In this document: in pieces, positions 1 to 8,536 of the stretch | How positions within the stretch are numbered: the first letter of the stretch is position 1 | How the letters are laid out: the number at the start of each line of letters is the position of its first letter | Assembly (NCBI GenBank): GCA_025964435.1 | Contig: JAOPYV010000145.1 | Span: 1-35,440 of the forward strand | Direction: 5' to 3' | DNA: 35,440 nucleotides | Origin: Thermoleophilia bacterium | GTDB taxonomy: Bacteria; Actinomycetota; Thermoleophilia; Gaiellales; SKUG01 | Program-made: the position numbers and the translations under genes | Notes under the pieces: generated by a model | The model's database searches: none | The model's input: only the letters and a program-made list of their open reading frames with translations | Told to the model about the DNA's origin: nothing

Positions 1-42
1 ATGAACGAGATGCGCGCCTTCTCCGGCGACCCGCGCGACTGA
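1..42 (+). CDS. C-terminal end of an upstream gene (partial)
   Basis: The window opens in a readable frame of 13 codons ending in TGA, with codon use like that of the neighbouring genes (C or G in most third positions). The ATG at base 1 is probably internal and coincidental. The visible residues end in SGDPRD. Nothing can be said about function. If real, this gene converges on the flippase gene that ends at 235, with the palindromic repeat between them. Confidence 0.45.
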   Translation: MNEMRAFSGDPRD

Positions 43-93
43 CAGCACGTCCCACGGGAGTTCGACCGCGCCGTCCGACCTCGCCCCATTCCC

Positions 94-207
94 GCCGAAG
101 TGTGGCGGCTCACTCACGTATACGTGGACTCAGCCGCCACACCTCCCACACTGACGCCGAAGTGTGGCGGCTTACTCGCGCCTACGTGGACTCAGCCGCC
201 ACACCTC
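94..207. repeat. Two-copy tandem palindromic repeat (62-nt period)
   Basis: Two 52-nt units (94-145 and 156-207) are offset by exactly 62 nt and differ at 4 positions. Each unit is an inverted repeat: an 11-bp arm GTGTGGCGGCT pairs with AGCCGCCACAC. The first copy also has a central perfect palindrome CACGTATACGTG (115-126), which is degraded in the second. All four differences lie in the loop side and the arms are untouched. The site lies between two convergent genes, so it could act as a bidirectional terminator or be a REP-like extragenic palindrome. No T-tract follows either stem. The rest of 43-234 shows nothing else recognisable. Confidence 0.8.
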
Positions 208-234
208 GGTGTTGGTGTGTGCACACGGCCTCAA

Positions 235-1698
235 TCAGGGCGCGGTCAGCTCGACGGGCTCGGTCGCGGGCGTCGTGCGGCGAATATCGACGATGCCGAG
301 GCGGAGCACGAGCAGGAGCCAGGCGATGGCGGATACGGCGGCGAGTGCGGTGCGCAGGATGTCGTGATCGCCAGCGGCGAGCGGGAGGAGCGCGAATCCG
401 GCGCCGATGAGTGCGCCCTGCATGGCGCGACGCCGTTCGAGGAGCGCGCCATGACGAAGGCGCACGTGTACGGCGAGCGTAGTCATCGCGGCGACGCTGA
501 CGGCGGCGGCAGTCCAGGCGACTGCCGCGGCCGGATCCTCGGCAGCTCGGGCGGCGAACGAGCAGGCCACGGCGAGCGCGACGACGCTGGCGAGCACGAT
601 CGCGAGCGCGCCACGTAGGCGACCGATCGCGACGTCGACCGCGAGCAGTCCGGCGAGCAGTGTCACCGCTGCGGTGGCGAGCGCGAGCGGGGCGACGATT
701 GCGGAATCGGCGTGGTAGTCGGTGCCGAACACGAACCGCGCGGCGGCATCACCCGCCGTCACGAGTAGCAGCGTCGGCGCGGCGAGCAGCACGACGGTGT
801 CAGTGAGCGTGCGCCGGATCGCATCGGCCCGCGCGGCGCCAACGGCGGCTGCGGCGATCGCGGGCACCATCGCGATGCTCGTCGCCTGCAGCAGGAAGAA
901 CGGAACGTGCGCGAGCGTGCCGTAGGCGATGTAGATGCCGACCTCGCGCGACTGGGCGCCGAGCTCGGCTGACAAGGCGAACACGTCGACGATGAAGAAC
1001 GCGGTGACGGCGATCGAGGCGACGGCGATCGGCACGACGGCGCGGGCCATGCGGGCGCGCAGCTCACGCAGCGGCATCGTCGCGGCGGGGCGGCGCTCGA
1101 GCAGGACCAGCGAGGCGAGGAGCGGCGCTGCGACATAGCCAACCACGGCGCCGTCGATCCCGGCGACCCACGCGCCGCCGAGCACGCACGCGACGCGCGC
1201 GACGGCATAGGCCAGCTGCGCGAGCGCCTGACGGCCGTAGCGGCGCATCCCCGTCGGCCAGGCGAGCAGCACGGCGTTCGTTCCGAATGTCAGTGCGCCG
1301 AGTGCGCCGATCGCAAACTGCTCGACGAGCTCGTCGGAGCCGAACCAGCCGGCCGCGAGCTTCGAGATCGCGATGCCGACCACGGTCAGCCCGAGTGCGA
1401 AGCGCAGCCCCAGGCCGAAGCCGGCGCGCCACGCATTGGGCGGCTGCTCCTGGCTTGCCATTTCCCGCGCCGTCGCGGTCGTGACGCCCTTCACCAGCAG
1501 CGCGGTCAGGATCGTGATCCACGCCATCACGACACCGAAGCCACCGAAGTCGGCGGGCTCCAGCACGCGCGCGAGCACCGTCGTCATCGCATAGCCGAGC
1601 ACGACGTAGACGGCGTTGGAGCCGGCGAGCAGCAATGCGCCGCGGCCGAAGCCGTCGGCGCTCGTTGGTGGGGCGGTGGCGGACATGGTCGCCCGCAT
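235..1698 (-). CDS. MOP-superfamily polysaccharide flippase-like membrane protein
   Basis: This is a 487-residue integral membrane protein with about 12-14 hydrophobic segments. The N-terminal region (GSNAVYVVLGYAMTTVLARVL, then EPADFGGFGVVMAW) is typical of Wzx/MurJ-like lipid-linked oligosaccharide flippases of the MATE/MVF group. Family role: moving undecaprenyl-linked glycans across the cytoplasmic membrane; the substrate cannot be read here. The start at 1698 lies 2 nt past the TGA of the upstream 164-aa gene, suggesting translational coupling; an in-frame ATG at 1686 is an alternative. A longer reading from 1770 would overlap the upstream gene and is not preferred. It is the last gene of a three-gene leftward operon headed by an M16 peptidase. 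A large GT-C-like protein is encoded divergently, so a cell-envelope glycan role is plausible but inferred. Confidence 0.75.
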   Translation of the reverse strand: MRATMSATAPPTSADGFGRGALLLAGSNAVYVVLGYAMTTVLARVLEPADFGGFGVVMAWITILTALLVKGVTTATAREMASQEQPPNAWRAGFGLGLRFALGLTVVGIAISKLAAGWFGSDELVEQFAIGALGALTFGTNAVLLAWPTGMRRYGRQALAQLAYAVARVACVLGGAWVAGIDGAVVGYVAAPLLASLVLLERRPAATMPLRELRARMARAVVPIAVASIAVTAFFIVDVFALSAELGAQSREVGIYIAYGTLAHVPFFLLQATSIAMVPAIAAAAVGAARADAIRRTLTDTVVLLAAPTLLLVTAGDAAARFVFGTDYHADSAIVAPLALATAAVTLLAGLLAVDVAIGRLRGALAIVLASVVALAVACSFAARAAEDPAAAVAWTAAAVSVAAMTTLAVHVRLRHGALLERRRAMQGALIGAGFALLPLAAGDHDILRTALAAVSAIAWLLLVLRLGIVDIRRTTPATEPVELTAP

Positions 1699-1700
1699 GC

Positions 1701-2195
1701 TCACAGGACGGGCGCCAGCACGTCGAGCACTGCGCGCTCGACGATCGACGCGTCGAAGTCGTACTCCCACGCCGCTTCACGCACGGCGCGGGCGACGGTG
1801 GCACGATCGAGCGGGCGCCCGAGGTGCGCCTGCACGCCGTGGCGGATCTGGCGCGACACGCCCATCGCCGCTTCCATCGTCAGTCCACCGCTCCCGGTAA
1901 GCGCCTCCGGCAGCGTCGTGCCATCGGGCAGCTGCAGCGGGTTGGGCACGAGGTCGAGCAAGGGCGCATGGTTGTCGATGAACGACTCCGCCAGCTTGCC
2001 CGGCAATCGCGTGCGCCGACGAAATTCCGTCGCCAAGTCGAGTCGCTCGGCGACCGGCACGCCCAGGTCAAAGCCCCACGCGCCGGGGTCCGCCGCGACC
2101 TCGTCCACGAGCGCACGTCGCTCATCGACGAGGCGCTGCAGCACCTCGGGCGTGACGCCCAGCTCGGTCGCCCAGTCGCGAGCGACCTCGCTCAC
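1701..2195 (-). CDS. Conserved-looking hypothetical protein, 164 aa
   Basis: I do not recognise this protein. It is soluble, mostly helical by composition, with no signal peptide, membrane segment or cysteine pattern. Features seen: an acidic helical N-terminus (residues 1-40), a proline/leucine stretch around LLDLVPNPLQLPDGTTLPEAL, and a C-terminal segment rich in Ala/Val/Arg. Its ATG overlaps the TGA of the M16 peptidase gene by 4 nt (2192-2195), and the flippase starts 2 nt after its stop, so the three genes are very probably one translationally coupled operon. Codon use matches the neighbours. That placement suggests it works with the peptidase or flippase, but no mechanism can be assigned. 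Confidence 0.7.
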   Translation of the reverse strand: MSEVARDWATELGVTPEVLQRLVDERRALVDEVAADPGAWGFDLGVPVAERLDLATEFRRRTRLPGKLAESFIDNHAPLLDLVPNPLQLPDGTTLPEALTGSGGLTMEAAMGVSRQIRHGVQAHLGRPLDRATVARAVREAAWEYDFDASIVERAVLDVLAPVL

Positions 2196-3469
2196 ACGGC
2201 GGCCGTCGCGGGTGCGAGCAGCTTCTCGAAGCGCTCCTGGTCATCGAACGGGCCGACCACGGCGAGGTTGCGCTGCTCGCTGCTGAACAGCTCGCGCGCG
2301 ACGCGGCGCACGTCATCCATCGAGACGGCGTCGATCGCGTCGAGCGCCTGCTTGGGCTCCCAGTAGCCGTCCTCGACGACCTCGCGACGCGCGCCGAACA
2401 TGATCAGGCCGCGCGGGTCCTCGACGCCGAGCACGAACTTGCCCTTGAGGTAGTTCTTGGCCTTCTGGAACTCCGCGTCATCGGGGCCCTCCTTCGCGAG
2501 CTTGTCGAGCTCCTCGAGGATGGTCGTGATCGCCAGGTCGATGCGGTTGGTGTCGACGCCCGCCGCGACGACCATCGAGCCGGCATCGGTGTAGGCGTCG
2601 TGGTGGGAGTAGACGTAGTAGCAGAGGCCGCGGCGCTCGCGGATCTCGGTGAACAGCCGGCTCGACATGCCGCCGCCGAGGATCGCGTTCATCACGCCGA
2701 TCGCGTAGCGGTCGGAGCTGTCGAGCCCGGGCGCGCGCACGCCGAGCAGCAGGTGCGCCTGCTCGCTGTCCTTGTGGTGCAGCTTCACCTGCGGACCGTC
2801 CTGGCTCCACTGCGCGGTGGCACGGGTGCCCTCGTTCGCGGCGCCGATGTCGAGGAAGCTCTCGGAGACCTTCGCCTTCGCCTCGGCCGAGACGTTGCCG
2901 GCGAGGCCGACGACGACGCGGTTGGCGGTGTACCAGCGGTCGATGAAGGAGCGGAACAGGTCGCGGTCGGCGCCCTTGATGACGTCCTCGGTGCCGACGA
3001 TGTCCCAGCCCAGCGGCGTGTCGCCGTAGAGCAGCTCGTCGTAGACGTTGCCGACGTAGCGCTGCGGCAGGTCGCGGTACATCGCCATCTCCTCGAGGAT
3101 GACGCCCTTCTCGCGCTCGATCTCCTCACCGTCGAACTTCGACTGGAGCAGCATGTCGGCGAGCACGTCGACGGCGAGCGTCAGGTGCTCGGCGGCGCAC
3201 TTCACGTAGTAGCCGGTGTATTCCTTGCCGGTGAAGGCGTTGAAGTCGCCACCGATGCCGTCGATCTCCACGGAGATGTCGCGGGCCGTCGGGCGACGCT
3301 CGGTGCCCTTGAAGAACATGTGCTCGGCGAAGTGGGCGATGCCGCACTGCTCGGGCGTCTCGAAGCGTGATCCGACGCCGAACATGACGAGCGCGGTGGC
3401 GCTCGGCGCCTCATCCTGGTGGGCAGTGAGGAGGCGGACGCCGTTCTCGAGGGTCTCGTGCTGGAACAT
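2192..3469 (-). CDS. M16-family zinc metallopeptidase (insulinase/MPP-like)
   Basis: This 425-aa protein has the inverted zinc motif HFAEH (H46, E49, H50) and the distal glutamate E126 in GVILEEM, at the spacing of active M16B peptidases. The C-terminal half carries RRGLCYYVYS, the Arg/Tyr element of active subunits that contacts substrate. Length matches single-domain bacterial processing-peptidase homologues such as mycobacterial PepR. There is no signal peptide, so a cytoplasmic location is expected. The ATG at 3469 is the first in frame with the family N-terminus (tLeNGvrll). It heads the leftward operon and is divergent from the GT-C-like gene at 3594; a short inverted repeat (3479-3496) lies 10 nt upstream. 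The physiological substrate is unknown. Confidence 0.92.
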   Translation of the reverse strand: MFQHETLENGVRLLTAHQDEAPSATALVMFGVGSRFETPEQCGIAHFAEHMFFKGTERRPTARDISVEIDGIGGDFNAFTGKEYTGYYVKCAAEHLTLAVDVLADMLLQSKFDGEEIEREKGVILEEMAMYRDLPQRYVGNVYDELLYGDTPLGWDIVGTEDVIKGADRDLFRSFIDRWYTANRVVVGLAGNVSAEAKAKVSESFLDIGAANEGTRATAQWSQDGPQVKLHHKDSEQAHLLLGVRAPGLDSSDRYAIGVMNAILGGGMSSRLFTEIRERRGLCYYVYSHHDAYTDAGSMVVAAGVDTNRIDLAITTILEELDKLAKEGPDDAEFQKAKNYLKGKFVLGVEDPRGLIMFGARREVVEDGYWEPKQALDAIDAVSMDDVRRVARELFSSEQRNLAVVGPFDDQERFEKLLAPATAAV

Positions 3470-3478
3470 GGGGGCTGT

Positions 3479-3496
3479 CTACTTTCGTCGAAGTAG
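3479..3496. promoter_or_regulatory. Inverted repeat in the divergent M16/GT-C intergenic region
   Basis: CTACTT-TCGTCG-AAGTAG is a perfect 6-bp dyad with a 6-nt centre. It sits 10 nt upstream of the M16 peptidase ATG and about 100 nt upstream of the divergent membrane protein gene. It could be an operator or a 5' UTR hairpin of the peptidase transcript. No matching regulator is identified. Confidence 0.35.
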
Positions 3497-3593
3497 CTCG
3501 CGAAGGCGCGCGCAGGAGTACGATGCGTGCCCGGCGAACGAGCGCGTAGACACTGCATACCACCGCGACGCACGCCTCGAACGTCCAGCCTCC

Positions 3594-5975
3594 ATGCAAC
3601 TCCTCCAGCTCCTTACATCCACCCTCGCCGCCGGCCTGCTCGTGCTCGTCGTCCCGGGTGCGACGCTGCTGGCGCTGCTGCGCGTCGACCGCGTGGTTCC
3701 GCCGCCGCTCGTGCCGGCCGCGGCCGTCGCTCTGGGATTCGTGCCGATCGGCGTCGCGACGGCGATCGCGCTGTGGCTCAAGCAGCCGATCTGGACGATA
3801 ACCGTGGCGCTGGCCGTGCTCGTGGTGCTCGGCTGGTTCTCGCTCGCCGCACGCGTGCGCCGCGAGGACGGCCGCCGCAACATCCCGTCATTGCTGGTGC
3901 CGCTGCGGGCGCTGGTCGCCGGCACGTGGCTGCGGGCGACGCCGTGGGGCACATGGCTGGTGGCGCTGGCTGCCGGCGGCATCGCCGTGGGCGTCGGCTT
4001 CCATGCCTGGAACGACTCGCTCTACCACATCGGCCAGGCCCAGAAGCTGCTCGCGCTCGACGCGCCATCGTTCACGAACACCCTGCAATTCCCGGATGGG
4101 TCGGCGCATCCCGGCTACCTGCTGCCGCTCTGGCAGGAGACGCTGGCGCAGGTCGCGTTCGTCGCGCGGGTCGACCCGGTCGAAGTGATCTGGATCCTGC
4201 CGGGCGTGACCGTGGCGATCGCGACGCTGGCGATGGGCGGGCTCGGCTGGACGCTGACGCGCGCACGCCGCGCGAGCACGCCGATCGCCTTGGCCTGGGT
4301 GCTCGTCGCCTGCCTCGGCCCGCTGCCGCTCGCCGATGCGATCTTCAACTCGATGCACCCGGGCGGGATCGCGCTGTGGATCCTCATGCCGCTCGTGCTC
4401 GCGATGCTCTTCGTCGCGCTCTGGCCGGAACAGAATCGCGAGCACGGCGCGGTGGACATGGCCACGAGCACGGTCACGCGCGCCGCGACGCTGATCGCAG
4501 CCACGGCGACCGCCGCCTTCGGCGTGCTGCACGTCTCCAACCTCGTCATCCTCGCGATGGGGATGCTCGGCTACCTGCTGATCTGGGCGCTGCGCGCGCC
4601 GTGGCCGCGCCGGGTCGTGCTGCGCCACCTCGCCGTCTTCGGTTCGGTCGCGCTGGTCGCTGCGACCTGCGTCGTGCTGCTGCTGCCCGGGCTCAGCGAG
4701 CTGCAGAGCTTCGGCAAGGACGCAGCCAGCGAGCTGCAGGCCAACGAATCGGACCTCTACGCCGGCAAGAACGGTGCACCGCTCGAGGCGCTGCTGCGCG
4801 GCGACGTGGCGGGTGAGGCGTACCACCTGCGCGCCGACTACCTCGTGCTCGGCGGCGGCTTCGCGCTGCTCGGGCTGATCGGCCTGCTGCTTGCGCTGTA
4901 CGCGCCGCGCTGGCCGGCCGGCTGGTTCCTGCTCGGCACGGGGCTGCTCGTGCTCGGCATCGCGCTGAGCGACCGCGTCTTCCCCAGCTACGTCGACGTC
5001 GTCTCGCTCGACCAGGCGCGCCGCATCGAGAAGGCGCTGCCGCTGTCGGTCGGGCTCGGCCTGCTCGCGCTGGCAACCGCCGCAGCCGCGTTGCGCCTCT
5101 GGCACGCCGGAAGCGCGATCGCGCGTGGCGCTGCCGGCTTCCTCATCGCGCTCGTCGCGACCGCGACGTGGCTGCTCGCCGACCGCGTGCTCGTGATGCA
5201 GGGCTACGGCGGCCCGCAGCTCGTCGAGCCGCGCGTGATCACCACCCTGCTCGTGCTGTTCGCGCTCGGCTTCGTCCTGTTCGCCGCGCTGCTGATCGTG
5301 CGCCTCGTGCGCGGGCCTCGCGTGCGCGCGCACGTGGAACAACGAATTCGGCTCGCTGCTTGGGAGTGGCCGACCACCGTCATCGGCAGCGGCGTCGGCG
5401 TACTCGCAACCGCGCTGCTCCTCTTCGGCGCAGTGCCCGCCACCGGCCGCGTGACCGACATGTTCGACTCCAAGCGCCTCGTGAAGTTGCCGACGACCCA
5501 GCGCACCGGTGAGCTGCGCGTGTTCTCCGTCCAGGCCGCCGAGCAGCTGCGCAAGTTGCCGGTCGGCTCGACCATCCTCGCCGACCCACGCAGCCGCGAT
5601 CCCTACGCAGCGATGGCGCTCGCGCCGGTCTACGTCGTCTCCTCGGTGCCGCGTCACACCGCCTCGACGCCGGAGAACCGCGTCGAGGAGCGTTTCCGCA
5701 CGGCGGTCAGCTTCTTCGACAAGGAGGGCGGTTCCAGCCCTGCAGCGTCGAAGCGCCGCATCAAGGTGCTGATCGATAACGACGTCGATGCAGTAGTCGT
5801 TCACCCGCGCTCGGTTGCGCGCGCGCTGCTCGACGACATCGGCGCGAGGCTCGTCGCTCGAGGCCAGAATCAGTTCATGTACGTCCTGCAGCCGGAGACG
5901 TTGGAGCGCGCCGCGGCAGGACTGGACGGCCGCTCCTTGGCTGTTGCCAGCGACGTTGGGCTCGCCCAGTTGTGA
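3594..5975 (+). CDS. Large multi-pass membrane protein, probable GT-C-type glycosyltransferase
   Basis: This 793-residue protein has roughly 14-16 hydrophobic helices followed by a soluble, probably extracytoplasmic, C-terminal domain of about 180 residues. The first exterior loop carries WNDSLYHIGQ (D and H around residues 140-146), resembling the acidic/His loop of GT-C enzymes that use polyprenyl-phosphate sugars. The C-terminal part contains STILADPRSRDPYAAMAL, an element I know from actinobacterial GT-C-like proteins of unclear specificity. The start at 3594 (MQLLQLL) puts a hydrophobic segment at the N-terminus; upstream in-frame codons would overlap the divergent M16 gene and are rejected. 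A role in building an envelope glycan is inferred from fold and from the nearby flippase. No donor or acceptor can be named. Confidence 0.7.
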   Translation: MQLLQLLTSTLAAGLLVLVVPGATLLALLRVDRVVPPPLVPAAAVALGFVPIGVATAIALWLKQPIWTITVALAVLVVLGWFSLAARVRREDGRRNIPSLLVPLRALVAGTWLRATPWGTWLVALAAGGIAVGVGFHAWNDSLYHIGQAQKLLALDAPSFTNTLQFPDGSAHPGYLLPLWQETLAQVAFVARVDPVEVIWILPGVTVAIATLAMGGLGWTLTRARRASTPIALAWVLVACLGPLPLADAIFNSMHPGGIALWILMPLVLAMLFVALWPEQNREHGAVDMATSTVTRAATLIAATATAAFGVLHVSNLVILAMGMLGYLLIWALRAPWPRRVVLRHLAVFGSVALVAATCVVLLLPGLSELQSFGKDAASELQANESDLYAGKNGAPLEALLRGDVAGEAYHLRADYLVLGGGFALLGLIGLLLALYAPRWPAGWFLLGTGLLVLGIALSDRVFPSYVDVVSLDQARRIEKALPLSVGLGLLALATAAAALRLWHAGSAIARGAAGFLIALVATATWLLADRVLVMQGYGGPQLVEPRVITTLLVLFALGFVLFAALLIVRLVRGPRVRAHVEQRIRLAAWEWPTTVIGSGVGVLATALLLFGAVPATGRVTDMFDSKRLVKLPTTQRTGELRVFSVQAAEQLRKLPVGSTILADPRSRDPYAAMALAPVYVVSSVPRHTASTPENRVEERFRTAVSFFDKEGGSSPAASKRRIKVLIDNDVDAVVVHPRSVARALLDDIGARLVARGQNQFMYVLQPETLERAAAGLDGRSLAVASDVGLAQL

Positions 5976-6080
5976 GGCTTCGGTAAGGAGACCGGCCCCA
6001 CGACTCATGTATCCCGGAAAACGGTCGAAAATGCCTGCGAGTGGCGCGCTCCCCGAATTCGTGCGCCCGAAGGAGACCGC

Positions 6081-6769
<689 letters not shown>

Positions 6770-6773
<4 letters not shown>

Positions 6774-7792
6774 TTGAGTCGATGCGAGCGCGCATCGGGG
6801 CGCTCGCTGCGCTGCTGGTGCTGGCTGGCACGGTCGTGGGAGGCGGCGCGGCCTGGCTGCTCGCCGACCCCGACATCCTGCCCGCGCGAACGCGCGCCGC
6901 CGTCGTGATGGGCGCGGCCACCATCATCGTGCTGCTCGTGCTGGGCGGCGTCGCACTCGTGCACCGCTTCCTGAGCCCGCTGGCCGGACTCGTGCGCGCC
7001 AGCCGCGAGGTGACGCAGGGTCGCCATCCCGACGAGGCCTTCGGTGCGGTCGAGCTGACCGGCGAGCTGGGCGTGATCGCCGACGGCGTGCGCACCCTCG
7101 CGCTGCGCCTGCGCGAGATCGATGCGACAGATCGCCGCTTCCTGATGAGCATCTCCCACGAGCTGCGCACGCCGCTGACGGCGATCACCGGCCACGCACA
7201 GGCGATCGAGGATTTCGCCGATGACGCCGAGATGCGTGGCGTCTCGCTCGGCGTGATCCGCCGTGAGGCCGCGCGCCTCGAGCGCATCACCGAGGACATC
7301 GTCGACCTCGCGCGGCTGCGCTCCAATCGCTTCACGACGGTGACCGAGAGCGTCTGGCTCGACGAGCTGGGCGACCACCTGCTCGCGATCTTCGAGGGAT
7401 CGGCCGCGACCGCGGGCGGCCTGCAGGTCGTCGGCGACTTCGAGCACGTGCTCTTCCACTCCGACGGCCAGCGCATCCTCCAGATCCTGCGCAACCTCGT
7501 CGGCAACGCGCTGCGCTACGCCACCACCGGCGTGCAGGTGACGGGCGCGCGCGTCGCCGGGCACGTGCGGCTGGCGGTCGTCAACGACGGCGAGCCGATC
7601 CTGCCGGCCCAGCAGGAGAAGATCTTCGAGCCGTTCGTCGGCACCAAGCGCGAAGGCGGCATGGGCCTCGGCCTCGCCATCGGTCGCGAGCTCGCCTGGG
7701 CGCTCGGTGGCAACCTGCGCTGCATCGAGCGTACCGACGGCGCCGAGTTCGAGCTGACGCTCCCGCTCGAGCCCTCGGGCTTCGGTCGCTGA
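6770..7792 (+). CDS. Sensor histidine kinase, partner of the upstream response regulator
   Basis: This protein is about 340 aa. Two N-terminal membrane helices (about residues 8-32 and 43-65) are separated by only some 12-15 residues, so there is almost no extracytoplasmic sensor. A HAMP-like linker (PLAGLVRASREVTQGRHPDEAF) follows, then the dimerisation/phospho-acceptor domain with H130 in SISHELRTPLTAITGH, and a HATPase_c domain with N box (LRNLVGNALRYA), VVNDGEPI and GGMGLGLAIGREL. GTG at 6770 overlaps the regulator stop (GTGA); ATG at 6782 is the alternative start. The lack of a sensory loop suggests it senses membrane state, a partner protein or a cytoplasmic signal (inference). Confidence 0.92.
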
Positions 7793-7810
7793 ACGATTCC
7801 CCGCGCGGCC

Positions 7811-7840
7811 CTTCCCATTGCCTGACATCCACCGTATGGT
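7811..7840 (+). promoter_or_regulatory. Shared bipartite promoter-like element, copy A
   Basis: CTTCCCA at 7811-7817 is followed after 15 nt by CGTATGGT at 7833-7840. The same two boxes, at the same spacing, occur at 8436-8465 and 33427-33456, each upstream of a start codon. Copies A and B also share the preceding CCGCGCGGC. The downstream box here lies in a small dyad (CCACC-GTAT-GGTGG, 7829-7842). If it is a promoter, transcription would start near 7847, leaving a leader of about 34 nt before the ATG at 7881. It does not match the usual TTGACA/TATAAT, GGAAC/CGTT or GTTT/GGGTA classes. Confidence 0.55.
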
Positions 7841-7880
7841 GGGGACTAACGGCAGCCAGAGCGGGGAATGATCCACACAG

Positions 7881-8393
7881 ATGCGCGCGTCGACCCACAC
7901 CCGGATTCGAGCGGCCGCCCGCACCGCGGGCCTGCTGCTCGTGGTGCTGCTGGCGACCTGCGCGATGGCTGCGGCAACCGCCGGCGCCCGGACCGTGGCT
8001 GAGGTCCCGTTCACGACCTGCGCCTCCTTCGGCACCGTGCCGGTCACCTCGACGAGCGGCACGCCGACCTGCGTCCAGAACACCTGCAGCGCGATCATGA
8101 CGACCTCGACGGGCAGTGACGCAGCCTGCACCGAGCCCCAGCAGACGACGCTCGTCGACGATGTCCCGACCTATTCGGTCGCCGCAACGGGAGCTGCGCT
8201 CAACTTCACCGAGCCGGTCGATGCCCCAGCCGACGCCGGCTGGACACAGATCCTCCTGGGCATCGGCCTGGGCGCACTCCTGCTCGCCATCTACATCTGG
8301 GCCGGAGCACAGGCACCAGCCGATGGCAGGGCGCGCACGAGCAACCCCGAGCGGCCCAAGTCCGCAGCGGGCCGACGCCTCCGCGCCAACTGA
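7881..8393 (+). CDS. Small secreted, C-terminally membrane-anchored protein
   Basis: The 170-aa protein is not recognised by family. Residues 1-36 form a signal peptide: Arg-rich start, then GLLLVVLLATCAMAAATAGA. The mature part (about 37-120) is Thr/Ser/Ala-rich with four cysteines (TTCASF, TPTCVQNTCS, AACTEP), suggesting two disulfides. A single membrane helix (WTQILLGIGLGALLLAIYIW, about 122-142) is followed by a basic cytoplasmic tail ending GRRLRAN. It should therefore be displayed outside the membrane. It shares a promoter-like element with the next gene, the LPFTG surface protein, 143 nt downstream, so co-expression and a surface role are likely (inferred). Confidence 0.75.
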   Translation: MRASTHTRIRAAARTAGLLLVVLLATCAMAAATAGARTVAEVPFTTCASFGTVPVTSTSGTPTCVQNTCSAIMTTSTGSDAACTEPQQTTLVDDVPTYSVAATGAALNFTEPVDAPADAGWTQILLGIGLGALLLAIYIWAGAQAPADGRARTSNPERPKSAAGRRLRAN

Positions 8394-8435
8394 CTCCGCA
8401 AGGCGGCCACTCGCTGGCCCCTTCACCGCGCGGCT

Positions 8436-8465
8436 CTTCCCAGTCGCCGGAAACGGCCGTATGTT
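8436..8465 (+). promoter_or_regulatory. Shared bipartite promoter-like element, copy B
   Basis: CTTCCCA (8436-8442), 15 nt, then CGTATGTT (8458-8465). It aligns without gaps to copy A over about 40 nt, including the upstream CCGCGCGGC, and shares CTCTTCCCA with copy C. A start site near 8472 would place a perfect 8-bp hairpin (8471-8492) at the very 5' end of the transcript and leave a leader of about 65 nt for the LPFTG protein gene. Confidence 0.55.
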
Positions 8466-8470
8466 GGCTG

Positions 8471-8492
8471 CAGGTTCGAGGCTCCGAACCTG
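8471..8492 (+). promoter_or_regulatory. Perfect 8-bp inverted repeat in the 5' leader of the surface protein gene
   Basis: CAGGTTCG (8471-8478) and CGAACCTG (8485-8492) flank a 6-nt loop. It begins about 6 nt after the downstream box of copy B, right where transcription should start. It could be an operator that blocks initiation or a 5'-stabilising mRNA hairpin. Nothing equivalent is seen downstream of copies A or C. Confidence 0.5.
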
Positions 8493-8536
8493 ACGTCGCC
8501 AGTACCGGCATATTCGGATAGACGAGGGACACCTTC

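Noticed and set aside
5976-6080. Shared promoter element or riboswitch before the response regulator
   Set aside because: Only the decamer CGGTCGAAAA is shared with the region upstream of copy C; neither box of the element is found, and no riboswitch core is visible.
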